From contig NZ_CABJDN010000012.1 of NCBI RefSeq assembly GCF_902364365.1, positions 1-64,000 on the forward strand: DNA of 64,000 nucleotides. Direction: 5' to 3'. Below the pieces are notes generated by a model. The model did not search any database and was not told the origin of the DNA. It was given only the letters and a program-made list of their open reading frames with translations. The translations under genes and the position numbers were made by a program. Positions 27,468 through 35,246 of the stretch are shown one piece after another. This stretch comes from Bacteroides intestinalis (GTDB taxonomy: Bacteria; Bacteroidota; Bacteroidia; Bacteroidales; Bacteroidaceae). The first letter of the stretch is position 1; every line of letters starts with the position of its first letter.

Positions 27468-28310
27468 TCACTTCAGATCGGTAATCAAAGAGAAGTCCTG
27501 GTCTCCATAGTCCAGGTTTTCACCGCCCATACCCCAGATAAAGGTATAGTTGTGAGTAGCGGCAGCAGAGTGGATAGACCATTCAGGAGACAATACAGCC
27601 TGGTCGCCCTTCATCCATACATGGCGGGTTTCATCAACTTCACCCATGAAGTGGCAAACTGCATGTTCTTCGGGCACTTCAAAATAGAAATAAGCTTCCA
27701 TACGGCGGCTATGAACGTGTGCCGGCATTGTATTCCATACACTACCCGGAGCAAGTTCCGTCATACCCATCTGCAACTGGCAGGTAGGCAACACCTGGTT
27801 CACCAACATCTTATTAATATTACGGTGGTTAGAACCTTCCAAGCTACCCATTTCAGCAACTACTGCATCAGCTTTCGTCACTTTCTTATCAGGATAGTTA
27901 CGGTGAGCAGTCAGTGAGTTGAAATAGAATTTAGCAGGATTCTTTTCGTCCTTGCTTTCGAAGGTTACTTCACGGTCACCTGAGCCCAAATAAAGAGCTT
28001 CTTTATAATTCAATTCGAATACAGCATCTCCGGCTTTTACTACACCAGGACCACCTACGTTATAGATACCCATTTCACGACGAGTCAGGAAGAACGGAGC
28101 TTTCAGCGGATCGATAGCTTCCAGCTTCAACACTTCGCCTACCGGCATTGCACCACCTACAACCATACGGTCGTACATGGAATATACCATATTTACTTCG
28201 TTAGCAGAAAATACTTTCTCAATGAGGAAATCACGACGGATGCGTTTGGTATCGTAACTTTTTGCATCTTCGGGATGCGCTGCATAGCGAATTTCATAGT
28301 TCGTTTTCAT
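27468..28310 (-). CDS. kduI: 5-dehydro-4-deoxy-D-glucuronate isomerase
   Basis: 280 residues, normal length. Cupin-type zinc isomerase converting 4-deoxy-5-keto-uronate to the hexodiulosonate used by KduD. Visible: start YEIRYAAHPEDAKSYDT, RREMGIYNVGGPG, zinc-site region PAHVHSRRMEAYFYF, and SPEWSIHSAAATHNYTFIWGMGGEN. First gene of the kduI-kduD-DUF4861 group. Confidence 0.96.
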   Translation of the reverse strand: MKTNYEIRYAAHPEDAKSYDTKRIRRDFLIEKVFSANEVNMVYSMYDRMVVGGAMPVGEVLKLEAIDPLKAPFFLTRREMGIYNVGGPGVVKAGDAVFELNYKEALYLGSGDREVTFESKDEKNPAKFYFNSLTAHRNYPDKKVTKADAVVAEMGSLEGSNHRNINKMLVNQVLPTCQLQMGMTELAPGSVWNTMPAHVHSRRMEAYFYFEVPEEHAVCHFMGEVDETRHVWMKGDQAVLSPEWSIHSAAATHNYTFIWGMGGENLDYGDQDFSLITDLK

Positions 28311-28375
28311 AATCCTATTACGTTTTAAAGTTTATAATAATCGGTTATTGGCATACTTCGTTTACGTACACGATG

Positions 28376-28383
28376 CAAATGTA
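28376..28383 (-). promoter_or_regulatory. kduI -7 element
   Basis: TACATTTG on the minus strand, a TAnnTTTG match, 65 bases before the kduI start. Confidence 0.5.
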
Positions 28384-28480
28384 GCAAAAGAAAACGTCAA
28401 AACATTGTGTTTTTGTCCCAATTATATATCATTATCGTTCAAATGGAAGAAAATAGGAATTCTTTAACAGAAAATAAGAC

Positions 28481-28520
28481 AAAAAAAAGAGCTTTACAGA
28501 GACTATTCTCTATAAAGCTC
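28481..28520 (-). terminator. terminator of tRNA-Gln
   Basis: On the minus strand GAGCTTTATAGAG (from 28520) pairs with CTCTGTAAAGCTC (to 28489) and is followed by eight T (28488-28481). Confidence 0.9.
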
Positions 28521-28531
28521 AATAAATGTTG

Positions 28532-28602
28532 TTGTCCTACCAAGATTCGAACTTAGACAAACAGAACCAAAAACTGTTGTGCTACCATTACACCATAGGA
28601 CA
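28532..28602 (-). tRNA. tRNA-Gln (TTG)
   Basis: 71 bases. Acceptor arm TGTCCTA/TAGGACA, D-arm with AATGGTAG, anticodon loop TTTTGGT giving TTG, T-arm CTAAG-TTCGAAT-CTTGG, discriminator A. CCA is not encoded. The top anticodon-stem pair is T-T. It has its own promoter and terminator. Confidence 0.93.
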
Positions 28603-28632
28603 AACACGGGTGCTTTCTGTTAAAAAGCGGTG

Positions 28633-28640
28633 CAAAGATA
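28633..28640 (-). promoter_or_regulatory. tRNA-Gln -7 element
   Basis: TATCTTTG on the minus strand, followed by GCACC, 30 bases before the tRNA. Confidence 0.65.
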
Positions 28641-28645
28641 AGAGT

Positions 28646-28677
28646 ATGCCCCGAAATATCCAAATATTTCGGGGCAT
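28646..28677. terminator. terminator hairpin after tyrS
   Basis: ATGCCCCGAAATAT (28646-28659) pairs perfectly with ATATTTCGGGGCAT (28664-28677), 4-base loop. The clear T-run is on the plus strand, but its place just past the tyrS stop suggests it also ends tyrS transcripts. Confidence 0.75.
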
Positions 28678-28705
28678 TTTTTATCATTTGCCACTATTTT
28701 GCCTT

Positions 28706-29998
28706 TTATTTAGCAATAATCAAGTAGTAATTCTTCTTTCCACGCTGTACAAGCAAGTATTTCTCATCCAAAAGGTCAGCAGAAGTGATAACCTGATCAA
28801 AAGCTTCTAACTTCTCCTTGTTGAGGGAAACGCCACCGCCTTGTACCAACTTACGCATTTCACTTTTGGAAGCAAAGACTGCTGCATTATCAGTGAACAA
28901 ATCGACAGCTTTCACTCCGGCTGCCACAGCATCCTTAGATACTTCGAACTGAGGAACACCTTCGAATACAGCCAACAGAGTATCTTCATCCAACTTCTTC
29001 AAAGCGTCAGAAGTTGCATTACCGAATAATATATTGGATGCATCCACTGCTGCATTATAATCTTCTTCAGAATGAACCATAATGGTCACCTCTTTTGCCA
29101 GACGTTTCTGAAGAATACGCAGATGCGGTGCAGCTTCATGTTCTACTATCAGAGCATCTATTTCTTCTTTGCTCAGAGAAGTAAATATCTTAATGTAACG
29201 TGCAGCATCAGCATCACTCACATTCAACCAGAATTGATAGAATTTATACGGAGAAGTATAGCGAGGATCAAGCCAGATGTTACCGGACTCAGTCTTACCG
29301 AACTTACCGCCGTCAGCCTTCGTAATCAGAGGACTGGTCAGTGCAAATACCTCACCACCGTTTGTACGACGAATTAACTCGGCACCTGTTGTAATGTTAC
29401 CCCATTGATCGGAACCACCCATTTGCAGTTTGCAACCTTTGGTTTCATACAGATGCAGGAAGTCATAACCTTGTAACAGCTGATAAGTAAACTCAGTGAA
29501 AGACAAACCGTCACGAGCTTCACCATTCAGGCGCTTCTTTACAGAATCCTTCGCCATCATATAGTTTACGGTGATATGCTTACCTACTTCGCGAGCAAAA
29601 TCAAGGAATGTGAAGTTCTTCATCCAGTCGTAGTTGTTCACCAGTTCTGCGCGGTTGGGAGCATCAGATTCGAAATCCAGGAACTTGCCCAACTGCTTCT
29701 TCATACCATCCATATTGCGTTGCAGAATCTCTTCTGTGAGCAGATTGCGCTCTGCCGACTTGCCGGAAGGGTCACCAATCATACCCGTAGCACCACCAAT
29801 CAATGCCATCGGCTTATGTCCGCAACGTTGGAAATGACGCAGTATCATTACACTGCAGAGGTGTCCAATGTGCAACGAGTCCGCCGTAGGGTCAAAACCT
29901 ATGTATGCGGTCACTTGTTCCTTAGCCAGAAGCTCTTCCGTACCAGGCATCATATCGTGGAGCATGCCACGCCATTTCAATTCTTCTACAAAATTCAT
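28706..29998 (-). CDS. tyrS: tyrosyl-tRNA synthetase
   Basis: 430 residues, class I synthetase. HIGH motif in DSLHIGHLC; tyrosine-binding [41 protein letters not shown]; the KMSKS equivalent is KFGKTESG. An S4-type RNA-binding domain closes the protein ([17 protein letters not shown]). Own promoter upstream. Confidence 0.97.
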   Translation of the reverse strand: MNFVEELKWRGMLHDMMPGTEELLAKEQVTAYIGFDPTADSLHIGHLCSVMILRHFQRCGHKPMALIGGATGMIGDPSGKSAERNLLTEEILQRNMDGMKKQLGKFLDFESDAPNRAELVNNYDWMKNFTFLDFAREVGKHITVNYMMAKDSVKKRLNGEARDGLSFTEFTYQLLQGYDFLHLYETKGCKLQMGGSDQWGNITTGAELIRRTNGGEVFALTSPLITKADGGKFGKTESGNIWLDPRYTSPYKFYQFWLNVSDADAARYIKIFTSLSKEEIDALIVEHEAAPHLRILQKRLAKEVTIMVHSEEDYNAAVDASNILFGNATSDALKKLDEDTLLAVFEGVPQFEVSKDAVAAGVKAVDLFTDNAAVFASKSEMRKLVQGGGVSLNKEKLEAFDQVITSADLLDEKYLLVQRGKKNYYLIIAK

Positions 29999-30040
29999 CG
30001 AATGATTAACTATTTAAATATTTGATATACTTTGTAATTG

Positions 30041-30071
30041 CAAAAGTACGACTCTTTATCTGAACTAACAA
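30041..30071 (-). promoter_or_regulatory. tyrS promoter
   Basis: -7 TACTTTTG at 30048-30041 and a -33 TTG at 30071-30069, 20 bases apart, matching Bacteroides spacing. Confidence 0.7.
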
Positions 30072-30074
30072 CTC

Positions 30075-30719
30075 TTATCGCCTAAAAAAGATTTCCTTCA
30101 CATTCTTCCGAACCGTTTCCCTGAGTTCCCCAGAGGGAATTTTACGAATCATAGCTGCCCGTTCATAGAGCGCATCAATAGAAGTCATACTCTCATCCGT
30201 CTCCAAAAACAGCCTGTCAGATGGTACGATTCGCAGTGCTTCTTCCTGATACTTTTCCCCGAAAGAAAGATGAAAACCATGTCGGAGATATTCTTCTGCC
30301 AGCACTGCTTTTCCGCGAAACCCATGAATAATCCACGGCTTCACCGGACGTATCTTCTGTTTCAATTTTAAGAGTTCATCTACAGCCTTCACCAGATGAA
30401 TAACCAGCGGTTTATCTGTTTCTTCAGCCAGCCGTGCCTGATATTCGAAAACTTCTATCTGTAAAGGCAGAGAAGCATCAGCCAATTTATCCAATCCGGC
30501 TTCACCTATAGCCAAAACCTGAGGATGATACAATAGCTCCTCCAAGCATCTCTTTTTTTCAGCCAGAGATACAGTAGAAGAAGTTATATACCACGGATGT
30601 ATTCCCACAGAATACCACCCTTCCTGTTGCGGAACAAATGTTTCGGGAAAGCAATTCACAATAGCTTCTCCAGGCACTTCCGGTTGGCAATGAGTGTGTA
30701 TATCAGCAGGAATTATCAT
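30075..30719 (-). CDS. TatD-family metal-dependent hydrolase
   Basis: 214 residues, shorter than typical TatD (about 260). Metal-binding motifs: DIHTHC at the start, IGEAGLD in the middle, VIHLVKA and IIHGFRG (His ligands), FLETDES near the end. Probable metal-dependent phosphohydrolase or DNase. It follows yidD by 20 bases at the end of the rnpA group. Confidence 0.88.
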   Translation of the reverse strand: MIIPADIHTHCQPEVPGEAIVNCFPETFVPQQEGWYSVGIHPWYITSSTVSLAEKKRCLEELLYHPQVLAIGEAGLDKLADASLPLQIEVFEYQARLAEETDKPLVIHLVKAVDELLKLKQKIRPVKPWIIHGFRGKAVLAEEYLRHGFHLSFGEKYQEEALRIVPSDRLFLETDESMTSIDALYERAAMIRKIPSGELRETVRKNVKEIFFRR

Positions 30720-30739
30720 ACAGCAAAGATATTATGTCT

Positions 30740-30961
30740 TTATGGAACAGGATCATATCCGGAACCTCCCCAGGGATGACAACGCAGTATACGCCTGATT
30801 GCCAAATACAATCCCTTGAAAGGACCATGCTTCTTAATCGCCTCAACAGCATATTGTGAACAGGTGGGAGTGAAACGGCACGAAGGAGAAGTCAAGGGTG
30901 AAATGCACTTCTGATAAAAATAAATAGGAAGCAACAGCAGGTATGAAAGCAGCTTTTTCAT
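30740..30961 (-). CDS. yidD: membrane protein insertion efficiency factor YidD
   Basis: 73 residues. Contains the YidD signature [17 protein letters not shown] and [14 protein letters not shown]. Assists YidC-dependent membrane insertion. Its start overlaps the rnpA end by 4 bases, the classical rnpA-yidD order. Confidence 0.95.
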   Translation of the reverse strand: MKKLLSYLLLLPIYFYQKCISPLTSPSCRFTPTCSQYAVEAIKKHGPFKGLYLAIRRILRCHPWGGSGYDPVP

Positions 30962-31347
30962 AAGGAGGCTACTTTCTCCGTGATACGAGCCAACGCAATC
31001 TTCATCCTTTCTTCAATTTCCATCGAGTCAGTCAATCGGTCGGAAAGATAAATGAAAGCCACAGCAAGTTGCTGCTCCTTATCCTGGAGTGCCTGCAATA
31101 GTCCGTGCTTGTTTTTCCGATATGCCTCACGTATCTGACGTTTCACACGGTTACGCTTCACCGCCCGTTTAAAACGGCGTTTTGATACACTGACAAGTAT
31201 GGAAACAGGAGCTTCCAACTCCTCCACCGGCAGATATACCACACGCAAAGGGAAGACGGAAAACGAGCGCGCACCGCCTGAAAACATCTTATCGATGACT
31301 TTCTTCTTATCCAGCCTTTCGGTCTTATGCAGGGTATTGGAGAGCAT
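30958..31347 (-). CDS. rnpA: ribonuclease P protein component
   Basis: 129 residues. Basic protein with the RNR signature [20 protein letters not shown], and an N-terminal [20 protein letters not shown]. Partner of RNase P RNA in tRNA 5' processing. No rpmH lies upstream; hemD does, 184 bases away across a palindromic element. Confidence 0.95.
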   Translation of the reverse strand: MLSNTLHKTERLDKKKVIDKMFSGGARSFSVFPLRVVYLPVEELEAPVSILVSVSKRRFKRAVKRNRVKRQIREAYRKNKHGLLQALQDKEQQLAVAFIYLSDRLTDSMEIEERMKIALARITEKVASL

Positions 31348-31359
31348 GGTCAGTATGGG

Positions 31360-31523
31360 TTATAAAGTTATTAGTTATCAGTTTATGAGGAAGGGAAATA
31401 ACAAATTACGAGCTACAAAGTATGGGGCATAAAAGCACAACCACTTGTAGCTCGTAATTCTATCAGTTTCAAAATTACAGTTATCAAATTATAAGCCAAC
31501 GACTTATAGCTAACAACTTATAA
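31360..31523. repeat. word-palindrome element between hemD and rnpA
   Basis: Inner arms AATTACGAGCTACAA (31404-31418) and its perfect complement (31445-31459). Outer arms TTATAA-AGTTATTAGTTAT (from 31360) and CTAACAACTTATAA (to 31523) pair imperfectly. It fills the gap. Confidence 0.8.
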
Positions 31524-31531
31524 TTCTATTC

Positions 31532-32284
31532 TCACTTTCCTTTATTGTTCTCTTTGATGAACATATCCAGTGCTGCCGTCATAGACGGAGCTTGTACACT
31601 GGGAGCTTCCAGATCGAGACGGAGTCCGGCATCACGTACAGCTTGTGCTGTAGTGGAGCCAAAGGTACCAATCTTGATTTCTTTCTGTTGGAAGTCCGGG
31701 AAATTCTTCTTCAGAGAAGTTACTCCTGCAGGACTAAAGAATACAAGCATGTCATAATCAAATTCTTCTTCCGCAGTAAAATCATTACTTACTGTACGAT
31801 ACATAACAGTTTCTGTATGCTGTATCTTGCTTTTTTCCAAGAGATTTTTGATCTCGTCTGTGTGCACATCAGACATCGGGACCAGATACTTCTCAGTCTT
31901 ATGCTTGATGATAGAAGGCAACAAGTCTTCAAACTTTCCTGTATTACCAAAGAAGATCTTACGCTTGCGGTATTGAATATACTTTTGAATATACAATGCA
32001 ACAGCTTCTGTCACACAGAAATACTTCATAGTTTCCGGAATGGAAACACGCAATTCTGTACACAGGTGAAAGAAGTGGTCGATGGCATGACGCGATGTAA
32101 AGATAACAGCGGTATGATCCAGGATTGACACTTTTTGCTGTCTGAATTCTTTAGCAGACAGACTTTCCACCTTGATAAACGGGCGAAAATCAATTTTCAC
32201 ACCGTACTTCTGGGCGATGTCGTAGTAAGGAGATTTCTCTGATGCCGGTTTCGGCTGCGACACAAGTACTTTCTTAATTTTCAA
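31532..32284 (-). CDS. hemD: uroporphyrinogen-III synthase
   Basis: 250 residues. Family sequence is weakly conserved, but AVIFTSRHAIDHFF, CVTEAVALYIQKY, YLVPMSD and LVFFSPAGVTSLKKNFPDF plus IGTFGSTTAQAVRDAGL are characteristic. Closes hydroxymethylbilane to uroporphyrinogen III. Bacteroides mostly lack the early haem pathway, so this gene may be a remnant or serve corrinoid chemistry; that is inference. Begins 4 bases after the DUF4271 gene. Confidence 0.85.
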   Translation of the reverse strand: MKIKKVLVSQPKPASEKSPYYDIAQKYGVKIDFRPFIKVESLSAKEFRQQKVSILDHTAVIFTSRHAIDHFFHLCTELRVSIPETMKYFCVTEAVALYIQKYIQYRKRKIFFGNTGKFEDLLPSIIKHKTEKYLVPMSDVHTDEIKNLLEKSKIQHTETVMYRTVSNDFTAEEEFDYDMLVFFSPAGVTSLKKNFPDFQQKEIKIGTFGSTTAQAVRDAGLRLDLEAPSVQAPSMTAALDMFIKENNKGK

Positions 32285-32288
32285 CGTC

Positions 32289-33017
32289 CTAATAATTTAT
32301 TATCAAATAATCATTTAGTTGTAACACACCTCGATATACAATAAAACAAGGTATGATTTCAAGGGCACAAAAGTACAAAATTAAAAGCAAAACGCCATAT
32401 AAATTGTTACAAAAAAGCTTTATCCACTTATAGAACATCAATATTTTAGTAAAAAAGACCAAAAATAAACCGATTATCACAGTTGCAAGTAAATCCAAAT
32501 CGAAGTAAACAAGGAACAAAACAAATGGGAAAAGGGCGAATCCAAGGTAATAAAGCAATGTAGAATAAGACTCCATCCAAAGACTTGTACGGTTTCCGTC
32601 AAAAAAAATCCAACCCAGGAAAGAGTAAGTCACCCATTTCCAGAAAAGATAAAGTAAAGCCATTGCAAGATATACTCCAAGCAGAATATAAGGAGGAATA
32701 CGTTCTACCAGCTCCGGCCGGACATCTATAAAATAGTTGAAAGTACAGACAGCCCCCAGCACACAAGTCTGCAAGATCAACAATAACATATAACGCATAT
32801 CCGCTGCCGTGGTGGCTGCAAAGATACTGGTCCGCTCACGGTTGAGCAGAAAGTCTTTCACCAGTTGCACCAGAAACTTACGACTACGGGATAAGACATA
32901 GGCAGATATGAAAAAGCAGCACAACAGGAGTATAGTGATTCCGTCATCCAATTTAGGAGAATAGGGAATAGGCATTCCCTCGAATCCCGCAATCCATGTC
33001 AGCAGTAGCCCAATCAT
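32289..33017 (-). CDS. DUF4271 membrane protein
   Basis: 242 residues with about seven transmembrane segments (ITILLLCCFFISAYVLS, LLLILQTCVLGAVCTF, YILLGVYLAMALLYLFWKW and others). Conserved place next to hemD in Bacteroidetes, as here. Function unknown. Overlaps the LOG gene end by 4 bases. Confidence 0.88.
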   Translation of the reverse strand: MIGLLLTWIAGFEGMPIPYSPKLDDGITILLLCCFFISAYVLSRSRKFLVQLVKDFLLNRERTSIFAATTAADMRYMLLLILQTCVLGAVCTFNYFIDVRPELVERIPPYILLGVYLAMALLYLFWKWVTYSFLGWIFFDGNRTSLWMESYSTLLYYLGFALFPFVLFLVYFDLDLLATVIIGLFLVFFTKILMFYKWIKLFCNNLYGVLLLILYFCALEIIPCFIVYRGVLQLNDYLIINY

Positions 33018-33601
33018 ATTGCCGCAAACTTACGTATGGAACTATCCCAGATGGGAGTGGTATGTATCAGATCAATAGCTTCCTGCGGTGTACTTGCCAC
33101 ATGCCAGATAGCACCGTGTTGCTCGCGCATAAAGTTCTCATCCACGGCACGCTGCAACATGGCTAACAAGGGATCAAAATATCCATTGGTATTTAGGATA
33201 ACGATAGGATTCAGATATAAACCTAATTGCTTCCAGGTAATAATTTCCAGCAGTTCTTCCAATGTACCGCATCCACCGGGCAAAGCAATAATAGCATCGC
33301 TTAAATCTGCCATTTTCTGCTTACGCTGGTGCATGTTTTCCACTTCTATCATCTCTGTCAACCCTTTATGCTGCCATCCTTGTTCCACCATAAAATGAGG
33401 AATAACACCAGTCACCTCTCCACCTGCTGCCAACACAGCATCAGAAGTAGTACTCATCAGTCCGATACCACCAGCACCATTTATCAGTCGGATACGACGT
33501 TGCCCCAACAGAGTACCCAGTTCACGGGCAGCTTCAAAATAGGCGGAATCGATTTTGGTGCTCGAAGCACAATATACACATACGGAAGTTATCTTATTCA
33601 T
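33014..33601 (-). CDS. LOG family protein (nucleoside 5'-monophosphate phosphoribohydrolase type)
   Basis: 195 residues. Rossmann fold start VCVYCASSTKID, GGGxGLM equivalent NGAGGIGLM, M-x-x-R-K replaced by MHQRKQKMADLSDAI, and PGGCGTLEELLE. The family cleaves ribose phosphate from cytokinin-like or AMP nucleotides. First gene of the unit that runs to the TatD gene. Confidence 0.92.
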   Translation of the reverse strand: MNKITSVCVYCASSTKIDSAYFEAARELGTLLGQRRIRLINGAGGIGLMSTTSDAVLAAGGEVTGVIPHFMVEQGWQHKGLTEMIEVENMHQRKQKMADLSDAIIALPGGCGTLEELLEIITWKQLGLYLNPIVILNTNGYFDPLLAMLQRAVDENFMREQHGAIWHVASTPQEAIDLIHTTPIWDSSIRKFAAI

Positions 33602-33634
33602 GGGAATTGCTATACCTTATATTATTAGTGAGTG

Positions 33635-33642
33635 CAAAGGTA
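33635..33642 (-). promoter_or_regulatory. -7 element of the LOG-DUF4271-hemD unit
   Basis: TACCTTTG on the minus strand, 33 bases before the LOG start. Confidence 0.6.
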
Positions 33643-33673
33643 AAGATTTTCAGCGATATCTTAAAAATATCAC

Positions 33674-33681
33674 TAACTTTG
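33674..33681 (+). promoter_or_regulatory. -7 element of the 132-aa protein gene
   Basis: TAACTTTG on the plus strand, 48 bases before ATG 33730. The gap is a divergent promoter region. Confidence 0.55.
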
Positions 33682-33729
33682 TAATCTGTTCTCATTCTTT
33701 TCAACTAACACTATTAAAAGGAGGAATAT

Positions 33730-34128
33730 ATGATTAAGCAAGATTATCTGATACGAATGATCCAGGAAATCATTTCTTTAATTGTGAACGCCCTGCTCCA
33801 GAAGAAGAAATACCGCTGGAGTGAATGGACTGAATATGACGATCTGACCAGACAAATACTGGGTTTCCCCTCCGAAGATTTGCTGGGAATGAATATAGAG
33901 GAATTAATTGATCGATACAAAGGCGATCCTAATGAAATGGGAAAGACGGAGCTTGCCGCTATGACCATGCTGAAGATATCCGACGATATGGGAACAGATG
34001 ACCTTCTTCGAAAATCCAAACTTCGTCAGGACGGACTCGCACTGCTCAAGTATGTACAAAAAGAAAGCAATAGCTTCTCTATACAGCGGGTACAGCTGAT
34101 TGATATGTTGGAGACAGCTCAACCGTAA
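33730..34128 (+). CDS. small helical protein of unknown function
   Basis: 132 residues, no signal peptide or membrane segment, mostly predicted helix (IKQDYLIRMIQEIISLIVNALL at the start, then acidic and Lys-rich helices). It resembles short proteins labelled DUF6483 in some genomes, but I am not sure. Upstream AAGGAGG at 33717-33723 is a Shine-Dalgarno-like sequence, uncommon here. Followed by a 22-base tandem repeat. Confidence 0.72.
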   Translation: MIKQDYLIRMIQEIISLIVNALLQKKKYRWSEWTEYDDLTRQILGFPSEDLLGMNIEELIDRYKGDPNEMGKTELAAMTMLKISDDMGTDDLLRKSKLRQDGLALLKYVQKESNSFSIQRVQLIDMLETAQP

Positions 34129-34149
34129 GATTCTCACTTATTCTCACCA

Positions 34150-34259
34150 TATTGAGAATGTTTTCTCACAGTGATGAGTATTTCTTCTCAATACGATGAG
34201 TATTTCTTCTCAATGGGGTGAGTATTTCATCTCAATACGGTAAGAATACTTCCCTGACA
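34150..34259. repeat. 22-base tandem repeat with TTCTCA/TGAGAA words
   Basis: Units start at 34150, 34172, 34194, 34216 and 34238. The middle three share the core TGAGTATTTC(T/A)TCTCAAT; outer units are degenerate. A 7-base perfect inverted repeat ATTCTCA/TGAGAAT lies at 34140-34159. The array sits between two convergent genes. Confidence 0.85.
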
Positions 34260-34264
34260 AACAC

Positions 34265-35242
34265 CTATTTTCCCTTTAGTATTCCTTTTTCAGAAACAGC
34301 GCTTACCCGAAAGCAACCATAAACTCCACCACTGATATTTCCGGTAATAGAGGTAGGCGTAGGAGTATAAGCACCACCATCTGTACGTAATTGCTTCAGC
34401 ATTTGCTCGTAAACATGATAGCAACTTTTAGAGATAGTCTGCGCCCATACATACAGAGAGTCACCCACCGGAATATATCCCCATCCATTAGGATAGCCGA
34501 AAGCATTTTCTCCGTCATCAACAATAAAGTCCACCACATTCTCTTCCAAATATTCATCACCTAAAATGGAAAAACGCCAATCCGAATCTCCTCCAAGTAA
34601 GACATTAGGGCGCGTAAATGTAAAGTGGGTATACGACCAAGGATAAAATGAAAACAAATAATAATTCTCTCCCGGCGGATTAATGAAGCTAATACAAGGT
34701 GCATCAGTTTCTCCTTTTTCCCCTAAATCCACTTTCTTGACCTTAAGGTCGGTGATAACGAGAGGCTGTTCCATTTTCTGTGCTTCCGATTCAAAATGCT
34801 TGCCATCACAGTAAAAATCCAGCGAATAGGAATGCCCCACGATACCATATAGTTTAGTGGTCACATACATTCCATAGACGGCACCCAAACTGAATCCAGA
34901 AGTCTCCTCTTTCCGCTTCGTATCATAATTATAATAGTTATAATACACATCATAGCCTTCAAACCGAGGCGGCACATACTGAAGCGTATCCCTGATACCG
35001 TCCGTAACATCTGTAATAATGATTACAGCATCTTCTATACCTGCATAATCATATTCACCTGCCGATACGGCAGAAGGTCTTGTTAGATGAAAGAAGTAAG
35101 GTGGACGCTCATTCGTAACAATCCCTTCGAAGACGATAGCATCTGAGGTATATCCCGAAAAATCCACATCAACTATTCTTTCACACCCTGATATAAACAT
35201 TCCTAAAATCAAACACAAAATATAAGAAAGAGTCTTTACCAT
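34265..35242 (-). CDS. DUF4249 lipoprotein
   Basis: 325 residues. Lipobox FISGC (C19). The mature part opens with the DUF4249 pattern VDVDFSGYTSDAIVFEGIVTNERPPYFFHLTR. These lipoproteins are nearly always encoded right behind a TonB-dependent receptor, as here (4-base gap), and probably sit on the surface as its partner. Last gene of locus A. Confidence 0.9.
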   Translation of the reverse strand: MVKTLSYILCLILGMFISGCERIVDVDFSGYTSDAIVFEGIVTNERPPYFFHLTRPSAVSAGEYDYAGIEDAVIIITDVTDGIRDTLQYVPPRFEGYDVYYNYYNYDTKRKEETSGFSLGAVYGMYVTTKLYGIVGHSYSLDFYCDGKHFESEAQKMEQPLVITDLKVKKVDLGEKGETDAPCISFINPPGENYYLFSFYPWSYTHFTFTRPNVLLGGDSDWRFSILGDEYLEENVVDFIVDDGENAFGYPNGWGYIPVGDSLYVWAQTISKSCYHVYEQMLKQLRTDGGAYTPTPTSITGNISGGVYGCFRVSAVSEKGILKGK

Positions 35243-35246
35243 ATTA

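Noticed and set aside
34150..34259. Possible CRISPR array
   Set aside because: Units of 22 bases follow each other without spacers, and no cas genes are present.
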